Part shown: positions 19,213-30,002 of the stretch, piece after piece | How the letters are laid out: each line of letters begins with the position of its first letter | Numbering within the stretch: position 1 is the first letter of the stretch | Source of the DNA: Guyparkeria hydrothermalis | GTDB taxonomy: Bacteria > Pseudomonadota > Gammaproteobacteria > Halothiobacillales > Halothiobacillaceae | Length of the DNA stretch: 64,000 bases | Direction of reading: 5' to 3' | NCBI RefSeq assembly: GCF_023555375.1 | Contig: NZ_JAJSEE010000006.1 | Span: 1-64,000 of the forward strand | Made by a program: the position numbers and the translations under genes | Notes under the pieces: model-generated | The model's database searches: none | Told to the model about the DNA's origin: nothing | Seen by the model: only the letters and a program-made list of their open reading frames with translations

Positions 19213-19871
19213 TGCCGGCCTTGCCCCACGTCCCAGGCGTGGACGGCGATACGGATACGCATGCCGTCGTGGCGCAGCTCGACGAAGTGGGGCAGGGCGA
19301 ATCGCCCGATCTCGCGGTAGCGGTCGTATTCCACCTCCCAGCCCTCGTCGGTAAAGGACAGCAACCGTCCCTGGTCGTCGAGGCGGTACTCGTCCGATTC
19401 GAGTGCCTCGAGCGAATCGCTGGGCAGGCCGCGCACCCAGCGGGGCAGGGTCGACAACGGGATGCGCCAGCCGGTCTGCTCCTCGAGCAGGGCCTCGGGA
19501 CGATCGGTGACGCGGCGATTCCCGTTACCGTCGGTCAACAGCATGTGATCGGCGGTGCCAGTCATGGCCAGTCGACCGGTATCAAAGGGGCCGGCCAGTT
19601 CCAGCGAGGTGACCGTGCCGACCTGGGTCCATTCGAGCTGCACGCTACCGCCCGTCACCCCGGAGCGGACCGCGGCGCGTCCATCGAAGGCCCAGTCGCT
19701 CATCGATTCGAGGGACTGTTCGTGGGACTCCCAGGCGGCCAGCTGCGCGTCGCTGGCCGGTTCGGACGGTGGTGTGCCGAGCAGCGAGGCACAGCCCGAA
19801 AGCAGGGCGCTCGCGGCGAGCAGGGCGAGCGCGCGCGGGAACGGGAGGGGTACTGAGGCGATGGCAGGCAT
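19209..19871 (-). CDS. lolB: Outer-membrane lipoprotein LolB
   Basis: LolB receives lipoproteins from LolA and inserts them in the outer membrane. The 220-residue precursor has a type II signal peptide with lipobox LLSGC (lipidated Cys near 27). The mature part follows the LolB fold and ends with a WDVG-type beta strand. Gene position between a TPR lipoprotein and ispE supports the assignment, since overall sequence conservation of LolB is low. Confidence 0.9.
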   Translation of the reverse strand: MPAIASVPLPFPRALALLAASALLSGCASLLGTPPSEPASDAQLAAWESHEQSLESMSDWAFDGRAAVRSGVTGGSVQLEWTQVGTVTSLELAGPFDTGRLAMTGTADHMLLTDGNGNRRVTDRPEALLEEQTGWRIPLSTLPRWVRGLPSDSLEALESDEYRLDDQGRLLSFTDEGWEVEYDRYREIGRFALPHFVELRHDGMRIRIAVHAWDVGQGRQ

Positions 19872-19957
19872 GTGGTTAGGTATTCGTAGTCAGGTATGGG
19901 ATCGGGCCATCGGACCGCCAGGAGAAACACGGAACGACGGCGGCTGGGCCTGTCGGG

Positions 19958-21769
19958 TCAGGGCTGTCCGTCCGCCGGCACCAATTCCGGGGCGTACTGG
20001 CGCAAGGTATCCAGAAGCGTCGTGTCGTCGGCATCGAGTTTCAGGGACTCCTGCCAGACCCCCAGCGCGGCATCACGCTGACCGTCGACCCAAAGCACTT
20101 CGCCAAGGTGGGCGCCGATCTCGGCGTTGGGAGCGCTGCGATAAGCGCTGCGCAGCGCCTTGAGGGCCGCTTGCACGTCGCCCTGGCGATATTTGAGCCA
20201 CCCGAGGCTGTCGAGGTAAGCCGGGTTGTCCGGATCGATGTGCAAGGCACGCCCGATCAGATCCTCGGCCTCGTCAAGGCTGCGGTCTTCGTCGGCCAGC
20301 GTGTAGCCCAGGGCGTTGAGGGCCGGCGCGTGTTCGGGGTCACGCTCGATCAGTTCGCGCAGCACGCTGATTGCCGAGCCCGATTCGTCCAGGGCAAACA
20401 GGGTCATGGCCTTCTGGAGCCGGAAGTCGCTGGCATCCGGCCACGCGTCGATGGCCTGATCGGCGATATCGAGGCTCTCCTCGAAGCGCCCGGACTGGGC
20501 CAGCGTCGAGGCCAGCGCAAGCATCAGTTGCTGCTGATCTGCCTCGTCGATCTCCTCGGAAAGCAGGGCGGTTTCAAGGCCACGTAGGGCCGCGTCCGGC
20601 TCACCCTGGTCCACGCGGGCGCCGGCGAGCAGCACCTGGGCGTTGGCGTAATGCTCGCTGCGCGCGCTGACCCGGGACAGGGCCGATTCGGCGGCGGCGA
20701 GATCGGCTTCCTGCAGCGCGACTCGGCCGCGGATCAGGTGAACCACGTCGGATTGACCCGGCAATCGCTCGAGGCGCGCCAGCGCCTGTTCGGCAAGGTC
20801 GGGACGATCCAGCCGGAACGCGAACAGCGAAACGTTGCGGAGCAGTTCCGGGTCGTTCGGCCGGGTCTGCAGGGTGCGTTCAAGCAGTGCGAGCGCACTC
20901 TCGTTCTCGCCGGCGGCGAGGCGCGCTTCGATCAGGCCGCTTGCATAACGGCCTTGGTCCGGGAAGCGATTGTGGGCCTTTTCCAGCACCCGGATCGCCT
21001 GCTGGACGTCACCGTCGCGGTTGGCGATCACCATGGCGAGGTCGTAGGCCATGGTTTCGTCGGGGCGCAGTGACATGGCCCGGCTGGCCGCCTCGCGCGC
21101 CAGCGTCATTTCGCCAAAGGACAACGCGAGCTTGGCGACGACGACCTGGGCCTCGTACTGCTGGGGAAAGCGCTCGGCCAGGTGATGCGTGTAGGCCACG
21201 GCACGCTCGCGCTCGAGACTCTTCTGCAGATACTGACCGGTTTCGTTGAAGATCTTCTCGACGTTGCCGGAATCGGACTCCAGCCACTGATTGAGTGCCC
21301 GGTCGGCCTGCTCGGTTTCCCCGAGCTCCAGCGACGAAATCATCATCACCGCGGCCGCTCGCGCGTTGCCCGGGGCGAGTCCACGCAGGCGTTCGCCCAA
21401 TTCCTGAGCGAGGTCGAAGCGGTCGGCGAAGATCGCGGCCTGGATGGCACGCTCCAGAACGGCCGCGTCATTGCTGTTCCTGGCCACTTCGGCGTAATGC
21501 ATGGCGGCCTGATCGTAGTTCTTCTCGCGTCCGTAGAATTCACCGGCCAGGATGTGAAATATCGGTCCCTGATCGAAGGCCTCGAGCTCACGCGACGTGG
21601 CCGTGGGAGATGTGCCGGTGGGTTGTGAGACGTCGACACCGGTCGGCACCGAGCGCTCGGCGGCCGGGCTGATCGAGCAACCGGAACCCAGCCCGACGAC
21701 CATGGCCAGGGTGGCAATGGTCGCAAGGCTCATTCCGGGAATCGGTGCGGCGGGCGAGATCGGGCGCAT
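19958..21769 (-). CDS. TPR-repeat lipoprotein
   Basis: This is a 603-residue precursor with a lipoprotein signal ending GLGSGC (Cys 31 from this start). It is followed by many tetratricopeptide repeats through to the C-terminus, for example NALGYTLADEDRSLDEAEDLI. A second ATG 12 codons in (21733) would give a more typical lipobox distance, and neither start has a clear ribosome site. The gene lies upstream of lolB in many Gammaproteobacteria. It may act as an envelope protein-interaction scaffold, but no defined function is known to me. Confidence 0.85.
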   Translation of the reverse strand: MRPISPAAPIPGMSLATIATLAMVVGLGSGCSISPAAERSVPTGVDVSQPTGTSPTATSRELEAFDQGPIFHILAGEFYGREKNYDQAAMHYAEVARNSNDAAVLERAIQAAIFADRFDLAQELGERLRGLAPGNARAAAVMMISSLELGETEQADRALNQWLESDSGNVEKIFNETGQYLQKSLERERAVAYTHHLAERFPQQYEAQVVVAKLALSFGEMTLAREAASRAMSLRPDETMAYDLAMVIANRDGDVQQAIRVLEKAHNRFPDQGRYASGLIEARLAAGENESALALLERTLQTRPNDPELLRNVSLFAFRLDRPDLAEQALARLERLPGQSDVVHLIRGRVALQEADLAAAESALSRVSARSEHYANAQVLLAGARVDQGEPDAALRGLETALLSEEIDEADQQQLMLALASTLAQSGRFEESLDIADQAIDAWPDASDFRLQKAMTLFALDESGSAISVLRELIERDPEHAPALNALGYTLADEDRSLDEAEDLIGRALHIDPDNPAYLDSLGWLKYRQGDVQAALKALRSAYRSAPNAEIGAHLGEVLWVDGQRDAALGVWQESLKLDADDTTLLDTLRQYAPELVPADGQP

Positions 21770-22062
21770 GGCGGGCCTGTCGAGACGGTGGATTCACGTG
21801 GCCGGACGCCGGGTCGGGCCAATGGCGTCCATTGTAGTGCAACTGCCTGCCGGCATGGCGGACGAAAGCGGCGACCGACAGGCATCGACACGTGACGGCC
21901 AGGATCACTCACTCGCCTGACCGGGCATGACTATTCGTAGAATATATATTATGTTAAATATAGTTGAGAGTGATCCCTGCCATCGGAACGATGGCGCGGC
22001 CATGGATAACAGTCTCGTCCGCCTTTCGACGGACTTGCTGCCGCCACATGACGTCTTCTCAC

Positions 22063-22575
22063 CTACCACCGGTACTTTCCCCACAACTCGGGGTTGGCCC
22101 AGTTGCGCGCGTTCAGCCAATCCGGCGTGTGCTTGTACGTCTTTATGTCGAACAGGTAGACGGGCGCGTCCGGCGCCTGGCGGGTGAATCCCAGTGACAC
22201 CATCTTCCGATTCACGTCACTTCCGATCGGATGATCGTGGCCAACGTGCGCGATCACCGGGTGGTTCGCGCGATCGCGTAACGCGGCGAACAGCGGCAAC
22301 AGCGCATCCGACCACGCGTCCAACTCCACGATCAGTTCAATCACCACCTCGGTGTCGATCGTCCTGGCGATCAACTGGTCGACGTCCAGGTCGTCGGACG
22401 CCACGTCGGGAAAGTCGCCCGGCGTCCCGTCGAGACGCGCAAAAACCGTCAGACGCGCGGCGTCCGGATACGGCTTTCTGCACGCAATCAACCGGTTGTC
22501 GGTTTGGGACAGCCGATTCCTGGACGCGGGCTCGACCGCCCGCATCACCAACGTCGGCGTTTTTTTTGCATTCAC
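22063..22575 (-). CDS. Conserved hypothetical protein (DUF6231-like)
   Basis: This 170-residue protein has no signal peptide or membrane segment. Its C-terminus (WANPELWGKYRW) resembles a small gammaproteobacterial family that I tentatively match to DUF6231. The middle contains hydrophobic strands (EVVIELIVELD, HPVIAHVGHD) suggesting an alpha/beta fold. The start is a GTG at 22575 with AGAGGGG upstream; an ATG at 22545 has a poor site. The GTG is followed by an A8 run. Its ribosome site lies inside the divergent tRNA-Leu promoter. Function unknown. Confidence 0.7.
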   Translation of the reverse strand: MNAKKTPTLVMRAVEPASRNRLSQTDNRLIACRKPYPDAARLTVFARLDGTPGDFPDVASDDLDVDQLIARTIDTEVVIELIVELDAWSDALLPLFAALRDRANHPVIAHVGHDHPIGSDVNRKMVSLGFTRQAPDAPVYLFDIKTYKHTPDWLNARNWANPELWGKYRW

Positions 22576-22577
22576 TG

Positions 22578-22606
22578 TTGACAGCCCCTCTCAGGATTCC
22601 TAATAT
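22578..22606 (+). promoter_or_regulatory. Consensus sigma70 promoter of tRNA-Leu
   Basis: TTGACA (22578-22583), exactly 17 bp, then TAATAT (22601-22606) and a GC-rich discriminator (GCGCCGC) before the tRNA 5' end at 22617. The -35 box is consensus and the -10 box differs at one base. It lies over the translation start of the divergent gene. Confidence 0.9.
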
Positions 22607-22616
22607 GCGCCGCGTT

Positions 22617-22701
22617 GCCCAGGTGGCGGAACTGGTAGACGCGCTAGTTTCAGGTACTAGTGGAGAGATCCGTGGAGGTTCGAGTCCTCTCCTGGGCACC
22701 A
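22617..22701 (+). tRNA. tRNA-Leu (CAG)
   Basis: This is an 85-base class II tRNA with acceptor GCCCAGG/CCTGGGC, anticodon stem CTAGT/ACTAG with loop TTCAGGT (anticodon CAG), a long variable arm, T loop TTCGAGT and encoded CCA. Confidence 0.95.
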
Positions 22702-22717
22702 AATTCAAGACCCGATC

Positions 22718-22750
22718 AAGGCCGACGACTCACGCAGTCTCGGCCTTTTT
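22718..22750 (+). terminator. Terminator of tRNA-Leu
   Basis: A stem AAGGCCGA.. / ..TCGGCCTT with one bulge and an inner GACT/AGTC pair is followed by five Ts, 17 bases after the tRNA. Confidence 0.75.
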
Positions 22751-22797
22751 CGTTTTCGGACCACGTGATCCGGACGGGAACCGCCTCCGACAATAAC

Positions 22798-22828
22798 AAA
22801 AGGCCCACCGCCGTTGGTGGGCCTTTTT
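22798..22828. terminator. Bidirectional terminator between tRNA-Leu and fimV
   Basis: The hairpin AAAAGGCCCACC / GGTGGGCCTTTT, with a short GCCGTT loop, has T tracts on both strands. It is the likely terminator of fimV on the minus strand, 58 bases past its stop. Confidence 0.85.
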
Positions 22829-22885
22829 TCGTTGTTCCACTTCGGGAGGCGGCAAAAGGACCACCCGAGGCAGCGCCCCGAGCCG

Positions 22886-25264
22886 TCAGCCGGCGTTGAA
22901 ACGCGCCTTGAGCGCTTCCAGGCGCTCCAGGGCGGCCGTTGCGCCCTCCTCCCGCAGCTCGGACTCGATCATGTCGAAGCTCTCGCGATCGCCAACGTCC
23001 AGGAAGGCTTCGGCCAGACCAACGCGGGTGTCGATATCGGCCTCGGCGTCCGCCGCCGCGGCCTTCTCCTCGGCGGCAGCGCTCTCGAGCGCCTCCGCCT
23101 CGTCCTGGGCCTGCTCGTCGCTGGCCGGCGTTTCGCCGAGATCGAGATCAAGGCCCACGTCCTCGTCCGGCGTGGCCTTCGGCTCTTGTGCCTCTCCGGC
23201 CGGCTCGTAACCGGACAGGTCCAGGTCCAGCGGTTCGGGTTCGCCCGTCTCGATGCCCTGATCCTCGACACTGGCCGCTGGCGCTTCGTTGTTCGGCAAT
23301 TCGAGCTCGCCCGGTTCCTCGCCGCTCGTCGCGGTCGATGCCGTGGCATCGCCCTCTTCGGCGGCCGGGGTCTCCAGCGCGAACGAGTCATCGAAGTCCA
23401 TCAGCTGATCGTCCTCGGACGGCGTCGCTTCAGGCTCCGGCGTGGCGAGCATGTCGTCGGCATCGTCCCAATCGACCGCACCCTCCTGACCTTCCGGTTC
23501 CGCGGCACTCCAATCGTCGGTCGATTCCGGTGCACCGGCGGTCGAAGCATCCGAGTCGCCAATCTCCGGGGTCAGGTCATCCTCTTGAGTCCCTTCACCG
23601 GACGCGTCCACGTCGGACGGCGTCACGGCGGCGTTGTGGGTTTCGGCGTCCTCGATGCCCTTGAGTCGGTTGAGCGCCGACTGAAGGCCAGCGTGACCCG
23701 GATGCTCCGCCAAGCTGTCCTGCAATAATTCCACTGCTTGGTGGGTCAGGTTGAACGACTCGAGCACCCTCGCCTCTTCCAGCGCCATCTCCGGGTTCAT
23801 CGGGTCGTCCATGCCCGTGGCCGACGCGGAGGTCGACTCCTCCGACGCATCCTCGGAAGCCGCCCCGGCAGACGACTGGGCACCAACGGCAGCCGCGCCA
23901 AAGGCGGCGGCACCGGCGGTGGTTGCCGCCGAAGAACCGGGCGGGGTCGATTCGACCACCGGCTCGCGCTCACTGCGGCGCGTGTCGGAACGATCGGCGG
24001 CGTCCGCCGTGACGGGCATGGCAATGGCGGGCTCCTCGTCACGACGACCGCGTCGCAGGCCAAGGGCGATCAACAAGGCGATGACGACCAGACCCAGCGC
24101 GCCGGTGAGGTACTTGCCCCACTGGACCCAGAAATTTCCGGAATCCTGTTGGGCCTGGGCCAATTCGGCGCGCGACTGCTGCACGACTTCCTGCAACTCG
24201 GCGATCTGCGCGTCGCGCTCGTCGATCGCGACCTTGACCGAATCGATCTGGTCCTTGAGCGCGCGGAGCTGTTCCGTGAGCGCCTCGTTCTCCGCCCGCA
24301 CGGACTCGACCTCTTCCTGATCGAGCGCCGTCTCGCGGTCGACAGTGGCATCGGGCGATGCCTGCGTGCTGTCGGCGATCGCCGCCAGGGGTTGTTCGCG
24401 GGACAGGTCACCGAAACCGCCAAGCTCGGTCGGTGTGGCGGCGGTTTCACCGCCTTCGTTCTCGGGGCCCAGCAGCTCCAGCGCCGGCAGCCGCTCGACC
24501 GGCGAGGCGCCCTCTTCCTGCCCTGCGTCGGCCGTATCGCTGGCCACGCTATCGGCAGACGCGTTGCCGGGCACCTTCAGACGGGCCCCCGCCATGAGGG
24601 CATTGCCGTTGCCGTTGGCGAACGCCTCGGGGTTGGCATCGATGATCGCCTGCATCATCGGACGCACGTCGGCGCCGTCGTCCACGTAGTCGCGGGCAAT
24701 CTCGTAGAGGGTGTCTCCACGCTGAACGTCACGGGTGGCGTCGAGCGATACGTCACGAGCCGGCTCCACGCGCTGCCATGCGGTGGAGGCCGGCTTGGCA
24801 CGGGGTGTCGAAGCGGTTGTGGCCGGTTGGTCGGTGCTGCCCGCGGTGACGCGGGACTGCTGCGAGGCGCCGATCGACGGGGGATCGAGCAAGAGGTTGT
24901 ACTCGCGGATCATTCGCCCCTGCGGCGAATCGACCTCGAGCAGGATGCTCAGGATCGGATCGCGAATCGGGCGCTTGGACCCGATCACGACGAACTCCCG
25001 CCCCCCCTCGGATGCGATGCGGAAGGTGAGATTCCCCGTGATGTTCTCCAAGGGCACCCCGGCCTCCCGGTAGAACGAGGGCGGGGCCAACTTGACGGTG
25101 ATCTCGTCGAGTGGCTCGTCGCTAGAGCGCGCCAGAGGCACCCGCACGTCGAGGGGTTGGCTCAAGTACGACTGCACCCGGGCCTCGCCCAGGGTGGCGG
25201 CCTGGCTGATCAACGGGGTCCCGGCACCCAGAATACCCGCAATCACCAAACTCAACTTCCGCAT
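22886..25264 (-). CDS. fimV: FimV-like pilus/polarity protein
   Basis: FimV family proteins are inner-membrane peptidoglycan-binding hub proteins needed for type IV pilus assembly and polar organisation. In this 792-residue protein, in order: signal peptide 1-22, a FimV N-terminal beta domain (to about 128), LysM (about 180-233), a coiled coil (about 310-365), a membrane helix (about 375-400), and a long acidic cytoplasmic region ending in the conserved C-terminal FimV/TPR segment (last 60 residues). AAGGAG precedes the ATG. The order leuCDB-asd-fimV is a common gammaproteobacterial arrangement. No other pilus genes are in the window. Confidence 0.9.
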   Translation of the reverse strand: MRKLSLVIAGILGAGTPLISQAATLGEARVQSYLSQPLDVRVPLARSSDEPLDEITVKLAPPSFYREAGVPLENITGNLTFRIASEGGREFVVIGSKRPIRDPILSILLEVDSPQGRMIREYNLLLDPPSIGASQQSRVTAGSTDQPATTASTPRAKPASTAWQRVEPARDVSLDATRDVQRGDTLYEIARDYVDDGADVRPMMQAIIDANPEAFANGNGNALMAGARLKVPGNASADSVASDTADAGQEEGASPVERLPALELLGPENEGGETAATPTELGGFGDLSREQPLAAIADSTQASPDATVDRETALDQEEVESVRAENEALTEQLRALKDQIDSVKVAIDERDAQIAELQEVVQQSRAELAQAQQDSGNFWVQWGKYLTGALGLVVIALLIALGLRRGRRDEEPAIAMPVTADAADRSDTRRSEREPVVESTPPGSSAATTAGAAAFGAAAVGAQSSAGAASEDASEESTSASATGMDDPMNPEMALEEARVLESFNLTHQAVELLQDSLAEHPGHAGLQSALNRLKGIEDAETHNAAVTPSDVDASGEGTQEDDLTPEIGDSDASTAGAPESTDDWSAAEPEGQEGAVDWDDADDMLATPEPEATPSEDDQLMDFDDSFALETPAAEEGDATASTATSGEEPGELELPNNEAPAASVEDQGIETGEPEPLDLDLSGYEPAGEAQEPKATPDEDVGLDLDLGETPASDEQAQDEAEALESAAAEEKAAAADAEADIDTRVGLAEAFLDVGDRESFDMIESELREEGATAALERLEALKARFNAG

Positions 25265-25333
25265 GTCACTGACTCCTTGCTCGTGCCGGCGTGATGGGTA
25301 GCTCCCCTTCTACGCTCCGGCGCCTTCCTTATG

Positions 25334-25508
25334 GGGAAATCTGCTCGAATACCCAATGCCTATGGCAAGCCCCTTCGGGCGGGTCGCCAGGCGCCCATCT
25401 GCGGTGTTGCACCGCTTGCCAATGACTACGGCCATTGGCGGCGCGCTGCGCCTAGCATCTGGACGCCTGGCGACCCGCCGAGGCGTTGGTTATTCGTGCA
25501 GAGTTCCC
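25334..25508. mobile_element. MITE-like fold-back element, copy B
   Basis: This 175-bp imperfect palindrome lies between fimV and asd. Its ends GGGAAATCTGCTCGAAT and GGGAACTCTGCACGAAT (right end reversed) match at 15 of 17 positions and resemble copy A. Inner arms 25379-25393 and 25464-25478 pair perfectly (GCGGGTCGCCAGGCG), and a central GCCAATG/CATTGGC hairpin lies at 25418-25439. The interior differs from copy A, so it is a second subfamily. No clean target duplication remains. Confidence 0.7.
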
Positions 25509-25542
25509 CTTGGCCCCATTTCGAGCCCGATTGTGCCACAGA

Positions 25543-26565
<1,023 letters not shown>

Positions 26566-26707
26566 GAAGATTTCTCCTTGGGATTGGAAGTCTGGTGCAA
26601 ATCGTGGGCGGGCCGCCCGCCGTTAACCGGCCGCGTGCCCGCTGTCTGCAATGCCTCTAGCCTAGCGCATGACGCCGGGCGACCGAAGCGGGAAATGGAT
26701 TGGGGAA

Positions 26708-27787
26708 TCAGTTGCCAAGCGCATTGACAACCGCCTCGCCGATCTCGGCGGTCGAGACCTGTCGCATGCCCGCCTGCATGATGTCCGGCGTGCGCAGCCC
26801 CTGATCGAGCACCGCCACGCAGGCGTTCTCGATCCGCTCGGCCAGATCGCCGCGGCCGAACGAATAGCGCAGCAGCATCGCCGCCGAGAGGATGGTGGCC
26901 ATGGGGTTGGCCACGCCCTGCCCGGCGATGTCGGGGGCCGACCCGTGGCTGGGTTCGTAGAGGCCCTGCCCCTTTTCGTTGAGCGAGGCCGAGGGCAGCA
27001 TGCCGATCGAGCCCGACAGCATCGACGCCTGATCGGAGAGGATGTCGCCGAACAGGTTCTCGGTGACGATGACGTCGAACTGCTTGGGCGCGCGCACCAG
27101 CTGCATCGCGGCGTTATCGACGTACATGTGCGAGAGCTCGACGTCCGGGTACTCGGCGGCCAGGCGGTTCATCACCTCGCGCCAGAGCTCGGAGGTCTCA
27201 AGCACGTTGGCCTTGTCGACCGAGCACAGGCGCTTGCCGCGCTTCTGCGCCGCTTCGAAGGCGACGCGACCGATGCGTTCGATCTCGCCCTCGTTGTAAT
27301 GCATGGTGTTGAAGCCCTCGCGCTGGCCATCGACCTCGCGAATGCCGCGCGGCTGGCCGAAGTACACCCCGCCGGTCAACTCGCGCACGATCAGGATGTC
27401 CAGCCCCGAGACCACCTCGGGCTTGAGCGAGGAGGCATCGGCCAGTGCGCTGTAGAGCATCGCCGGGCGCAGGTTGGCGAACAGGCCCAGTTCCTTGCGA
27501 ATGGCAAGTAGGCCGCGCTCCGGGCGCAGCGGGCGATCGAGCTCGTCGTACTGCGGGCTGCCGACGGCGCCGAGCAGGACGGCATCGGCCTCGTTGGCCT
27601 GTTGGCGCGTGATCTCGGGGAACGGCTGACCCTCGGCATCAAAGGCCGCCCCGCCGATCAGTCCGTCGGTGAACGACAGCTCGAGGTCGCTTCCCTCGAC
27701 CACCGCCTTGAGCACGTTGACCGCCTGTTCGGTGATCTCCGGGCCGATGCCGTCGCCCGGCAGCACGAGAATGTTCTTGCTTGTCAC
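26708..27787 (-). CDS. leuB: 3-isopropylmalate dehydrogenase
   Basis: LeuB oxidatively decarboxylates 3-isopropylmalate in leucine synthesis. The 359-residue protein begins with [14 protein letters not shown] and carries the substrate/metal motif [12 protein letters not shown]. The GTG at 27787 is preceded by AAAGGAAA; upstream in-frame codons lack family similarity. It is the third structural gene of leuCDB, 38 bases after leuD. Confidence 0.95.
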   Translation of the reverse strand: MTSKNILVLPGDGIGPEITEQAVNVLKAVVEGSDLELSFTDGLIGGAAFDAEGQPFPEITRQQANEADAVLLGAVGSPQYDELDRPLRPERGLLAIRKELGLFANLRPAMLYSALADASSLKPEVVSGLDILIVRELTGGVYFGQPRGIREVDGQREGFNTMHYNEGEIERIGRVAFEAAQKRGKRLCSVDKANVLETSELWREVMNRLAAEYPDVELSHMYVDNAAMQLVRAPKQFDVIVTENLFGDILSDQASMLSGSIGMLPSASLNEKGQGLYEPSHGSAPDIAGQGVANPMATILSAAMLLRYSFGRGDLAERIENACVAVLDQGLRTPDIMQAGMRQVSTAEIGEAVVNALGN

Positions 27788-27825
27788 GGTGTTGCGTTTC
27801 CTTTCTTCAAATCGTTGTTCGGTGT

Positions 27826-28488
27826 TCAGCCGCCGACGTTGCCGCGCAGGTCGTTGAACAGCCACGGCGTCTTTTCCATCTGGGCGGTCTCGTAGGCCTT
27901 GATCTTGTCCGCGTGTTCGAGGGTCAGGGCGATGTCGTCGAGCCCCTCGATCAGGCAGTGCTTGCGGAAGCTGTCGATCTCGAAGGCGTACTCGCTGCCG
28001 TCAGGCGCCTTGACCACCTGGTTCGGCAGGTCGATCTCGAGTTCGAGCCCCGGGTTGGCCGCGACGGCCTTGAAGATGGCGTCGACCTCTTCTTCCTTCA
28101 AAGCAATCGGCAACAGGCCGTTCTTGAAGCTGTTGTTGAAGAAGATATCGGCAAACGACGGCGCGATCACGGCGCGGAAACCGAAGTCGGTCAGCGCCCA
28201 GACGGCGTGCTCGCGCGAGGAACCACAGCCGAAGTTTTCGCGGGCCAACAGGATGGTGGCACGGTCGAACGGCTCCTGGTTGAGCACGAAATCCGGGTTC
28301 TTGCGGCGCTGGCTGTGATCCATGCCCGGCTCGCCCGGGTCGAGGTAGCGCCAGTCGTCGAAGGCGGTCGGGCCGAAACCCGTGCGCTTGACCGATTTGA
28401 GGTACTGCTTGGGGATGATCGCGTCGGTGTCGACGTTCGAGCGGTCCAGCGGCGCGACGATTCCCTTGTGGGTGGTGAATGCCTGCAT
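27826..28488 (-). CDS. leuD: 3-isopropylmalate dehydratase small subunit
   Basis: LeuD forms isopropylmalate isomerase with LeuC. The 220-residue protein has the conserved [16 protein letters not shown] swivel-domain motif and [17 protein letters not shown] near the N-terminus. The ATG at 28488 has AAGGAG. It lies 11 bases after leuC. Confidence 0.96.
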   Translation of the reverse strand: MQAFTTHKGIVAPLDRSNVDTDAIIPKQYLKSVKRTGFGPTAFDDWRYLDPGEPGMDHSQRRKNPDFVLNQEPFDRATILLARENFGCGSSREHAVWALTDFGFRAVIAPSFADIFFNNSFKNGLLPIALKEEEVDAIFKAVAANPGLELEIDLPNQVVKAPDGSEYAFEIDSFRKHCLIEGLDDIALTLEHADKIKAYETAQMEKTPWLFNDLRGNVGG

Positions 28489-28499
28489 GATGAATCTCC

Positions 28500-29903
28500 T
28501 TACGCTTGACGGACGTCGACGAAGTGCCCCGCCACGGCGGCCGCGGCGGCCATGGCCGGGCTGACGAGGTGGGTGCGACCGCCCTGCCCCTGTCGACCCT
28601 CGAAGTTTCGATTCGACGTCGAGGCGCAGCGCTCGCCCGGCTCGAGGCGATCGGCGTTCATCGCGAGACACATCGAGCAGCCCGGCTCGCGCCACTCGAA
28701 TCCGGCCTCGAGGAAGATCTTGTCGAGCCCTTCCTTCTCGGCCTGCTCGCGCACGAGCCCGGAGCCCGGCACGACCATGGCGAGCGTCACGTTGTCCGCG
28801 ACGTGCCTGCCCTTGATCGCCGCGGCGGCGGCGCGCAGATCCTCGATGCGCGCGTTGGTGCACGAGCCGATGAACACCTTGTCGATCTGGATGTCGGTGA
28901 TCGGCGTGTTGGCCTCGAGCCCCATGTATTTCAACGCGTTGCGCATGCCTTCGGCCTTGACCGGGTCGGACTCGGCCGCCGGGTCCGGTACGCGGGCATT
29001 GACCGGCACGACCATCTCGGGCGAGGTGCCCCAGCTGACCTGCGGCTCGATCTTGGTGCCATCGAGCGTGACCACCTTGTCGAATACCGCGTCCGGGTCG
29101 GACTTGAGCGTGCGCCAGTACTCGGCCGCGCGCTCGAACATCTCGCCGGTGGGCGCGAACGGCTTGTCCCGGAAGTAGTCGACCGTCTTCTCGTCGACGG
29201 CCACCATGCCGGCGCGGGCGCCGGCCTCGATCGACATGTTGCATACGCTCATGCGGCCCTCGATCGAGAGCGATTCGATCGCCGAACCGGCGAATTCGAT
29301 CGCGTAGCCCGTCCCGCCGGCGGTGCCGATCTTGCCGATGATCGCGAGCACGACGTCCTTGGCGGTCACGCCCGGCCCAAGCTCGCCCTCGACGCGCACC
29401 TGCATGGTCTTGGTGCGCTTTTGCAGCAAGGTCTGGGTGGCCATGACGTGCTCGACCTCGGAGGTGCCGATGCCGAAGGCCAGCGCGCCGATCGCCCCGT
29501 GGGTGGAGGTATGCGAATCCCCGCACACGACCGTGGCGCCGGGCAGCGTGAAGCCCTCCTCGGGGCCGATGATGTGGACGATGCCCTGGCGCATGTCGGC
29601 CATCGGGAATTCCTGCACACCGAATTCCTGGCAATTGCGGTCGAGCGTGCTGACCTGCTCGCGCGAGACGGGGTCGACGATGCCACCAGCCCGGTTGGTG
29701 GTCGGCACGTTGTGGTCCGGCACGGCCAGCATCGCGCCGGTGCGCCACGGCTTGCGCCCGGCCAGGCGCAGACCCTCGAAGGCCTGCGGGCTGGTCACCT
29801 CGTGAACGAGGTGACGGTCGATATAGAGAAGCGCCGTACCGTCGTCCTGTTCGTGGACGACGTGCGCGTCGAAGAGCTTTTCGTAGAGTGTCTTTCCGGC
29901 CAT
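28500..29903 (-). CDS. leuC: 3-isopropylmalate dehydratase large subunit
   Basis: LeuC is the 467-residue aconitase-like subunit carrying a [4Fe-4S] cluster. Cluster cysteines lie in [13 protein letters not shown] and [11 protein letters not shown], and the [16 protein letters not shown] and [12 protein letters not shown] regions are intact. GGAGGAAAA precedes the ATG. It heads leuCDB and would depend on Fe-S assembly such as the suf system encoded in this window. Confidence 0.96.
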   Translation of the reverse strand: MAGKTLYEKLFDAHVVHEQDDGTALLYIDRHLVHEVTSPQAFEGLRLAGRKPWRTGAMLAVPDHNVPTTNRAGGIVDPVSREQVSTLDRNCQEFGVQEFPMADMRQGIVHIIGPEEGFTLPGATVVCGDSHTSTHGAIGALAFGIGTSEVEHVMATQTLLQKRTKTMQVRVEGELGPGVTAKDVVLAIIGKIGTAGGTGYAIEFAGSAIESLSIEGRMSVCNMSIEAGARAGMVAVDEKTVDYFRDKPFAPTGEMFERAAEYWRTLKSDPDAVFDKVVTLDGTKIEPQVSWGTSPEMVVPVNARVPDPAAESDPVKAEGMRNALKYMGLEANTPITDIQIDKVFIGSCTNARIEDLRAAAAAIKGRHVADNVTLAMVVPGSGLVREQAEKEGLDKIFLEAGFEWREPGCSMCLAMNADRLEPGERCASTSNRNFEGRQGQGGRTHLVSPAMAAAAAVAGHFVDVRQA

Positions 29904-30002
29904 GGCCTTTTCCTCCGGATCACCCGGGCGGCGCCGCAGGCCGCTCGGGATTCATTCCGCCATATAAGTAATTTGGGTCAATGACTTGCGAGGTCTTGTT
30001 CG

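Noticed and set aside
21927-22187. An 86-codon plus-strand frame over the AT-rich island
   Set aside because: It runs antisense into the DUF6231-like gene and has no ribosome site or recognisable product.
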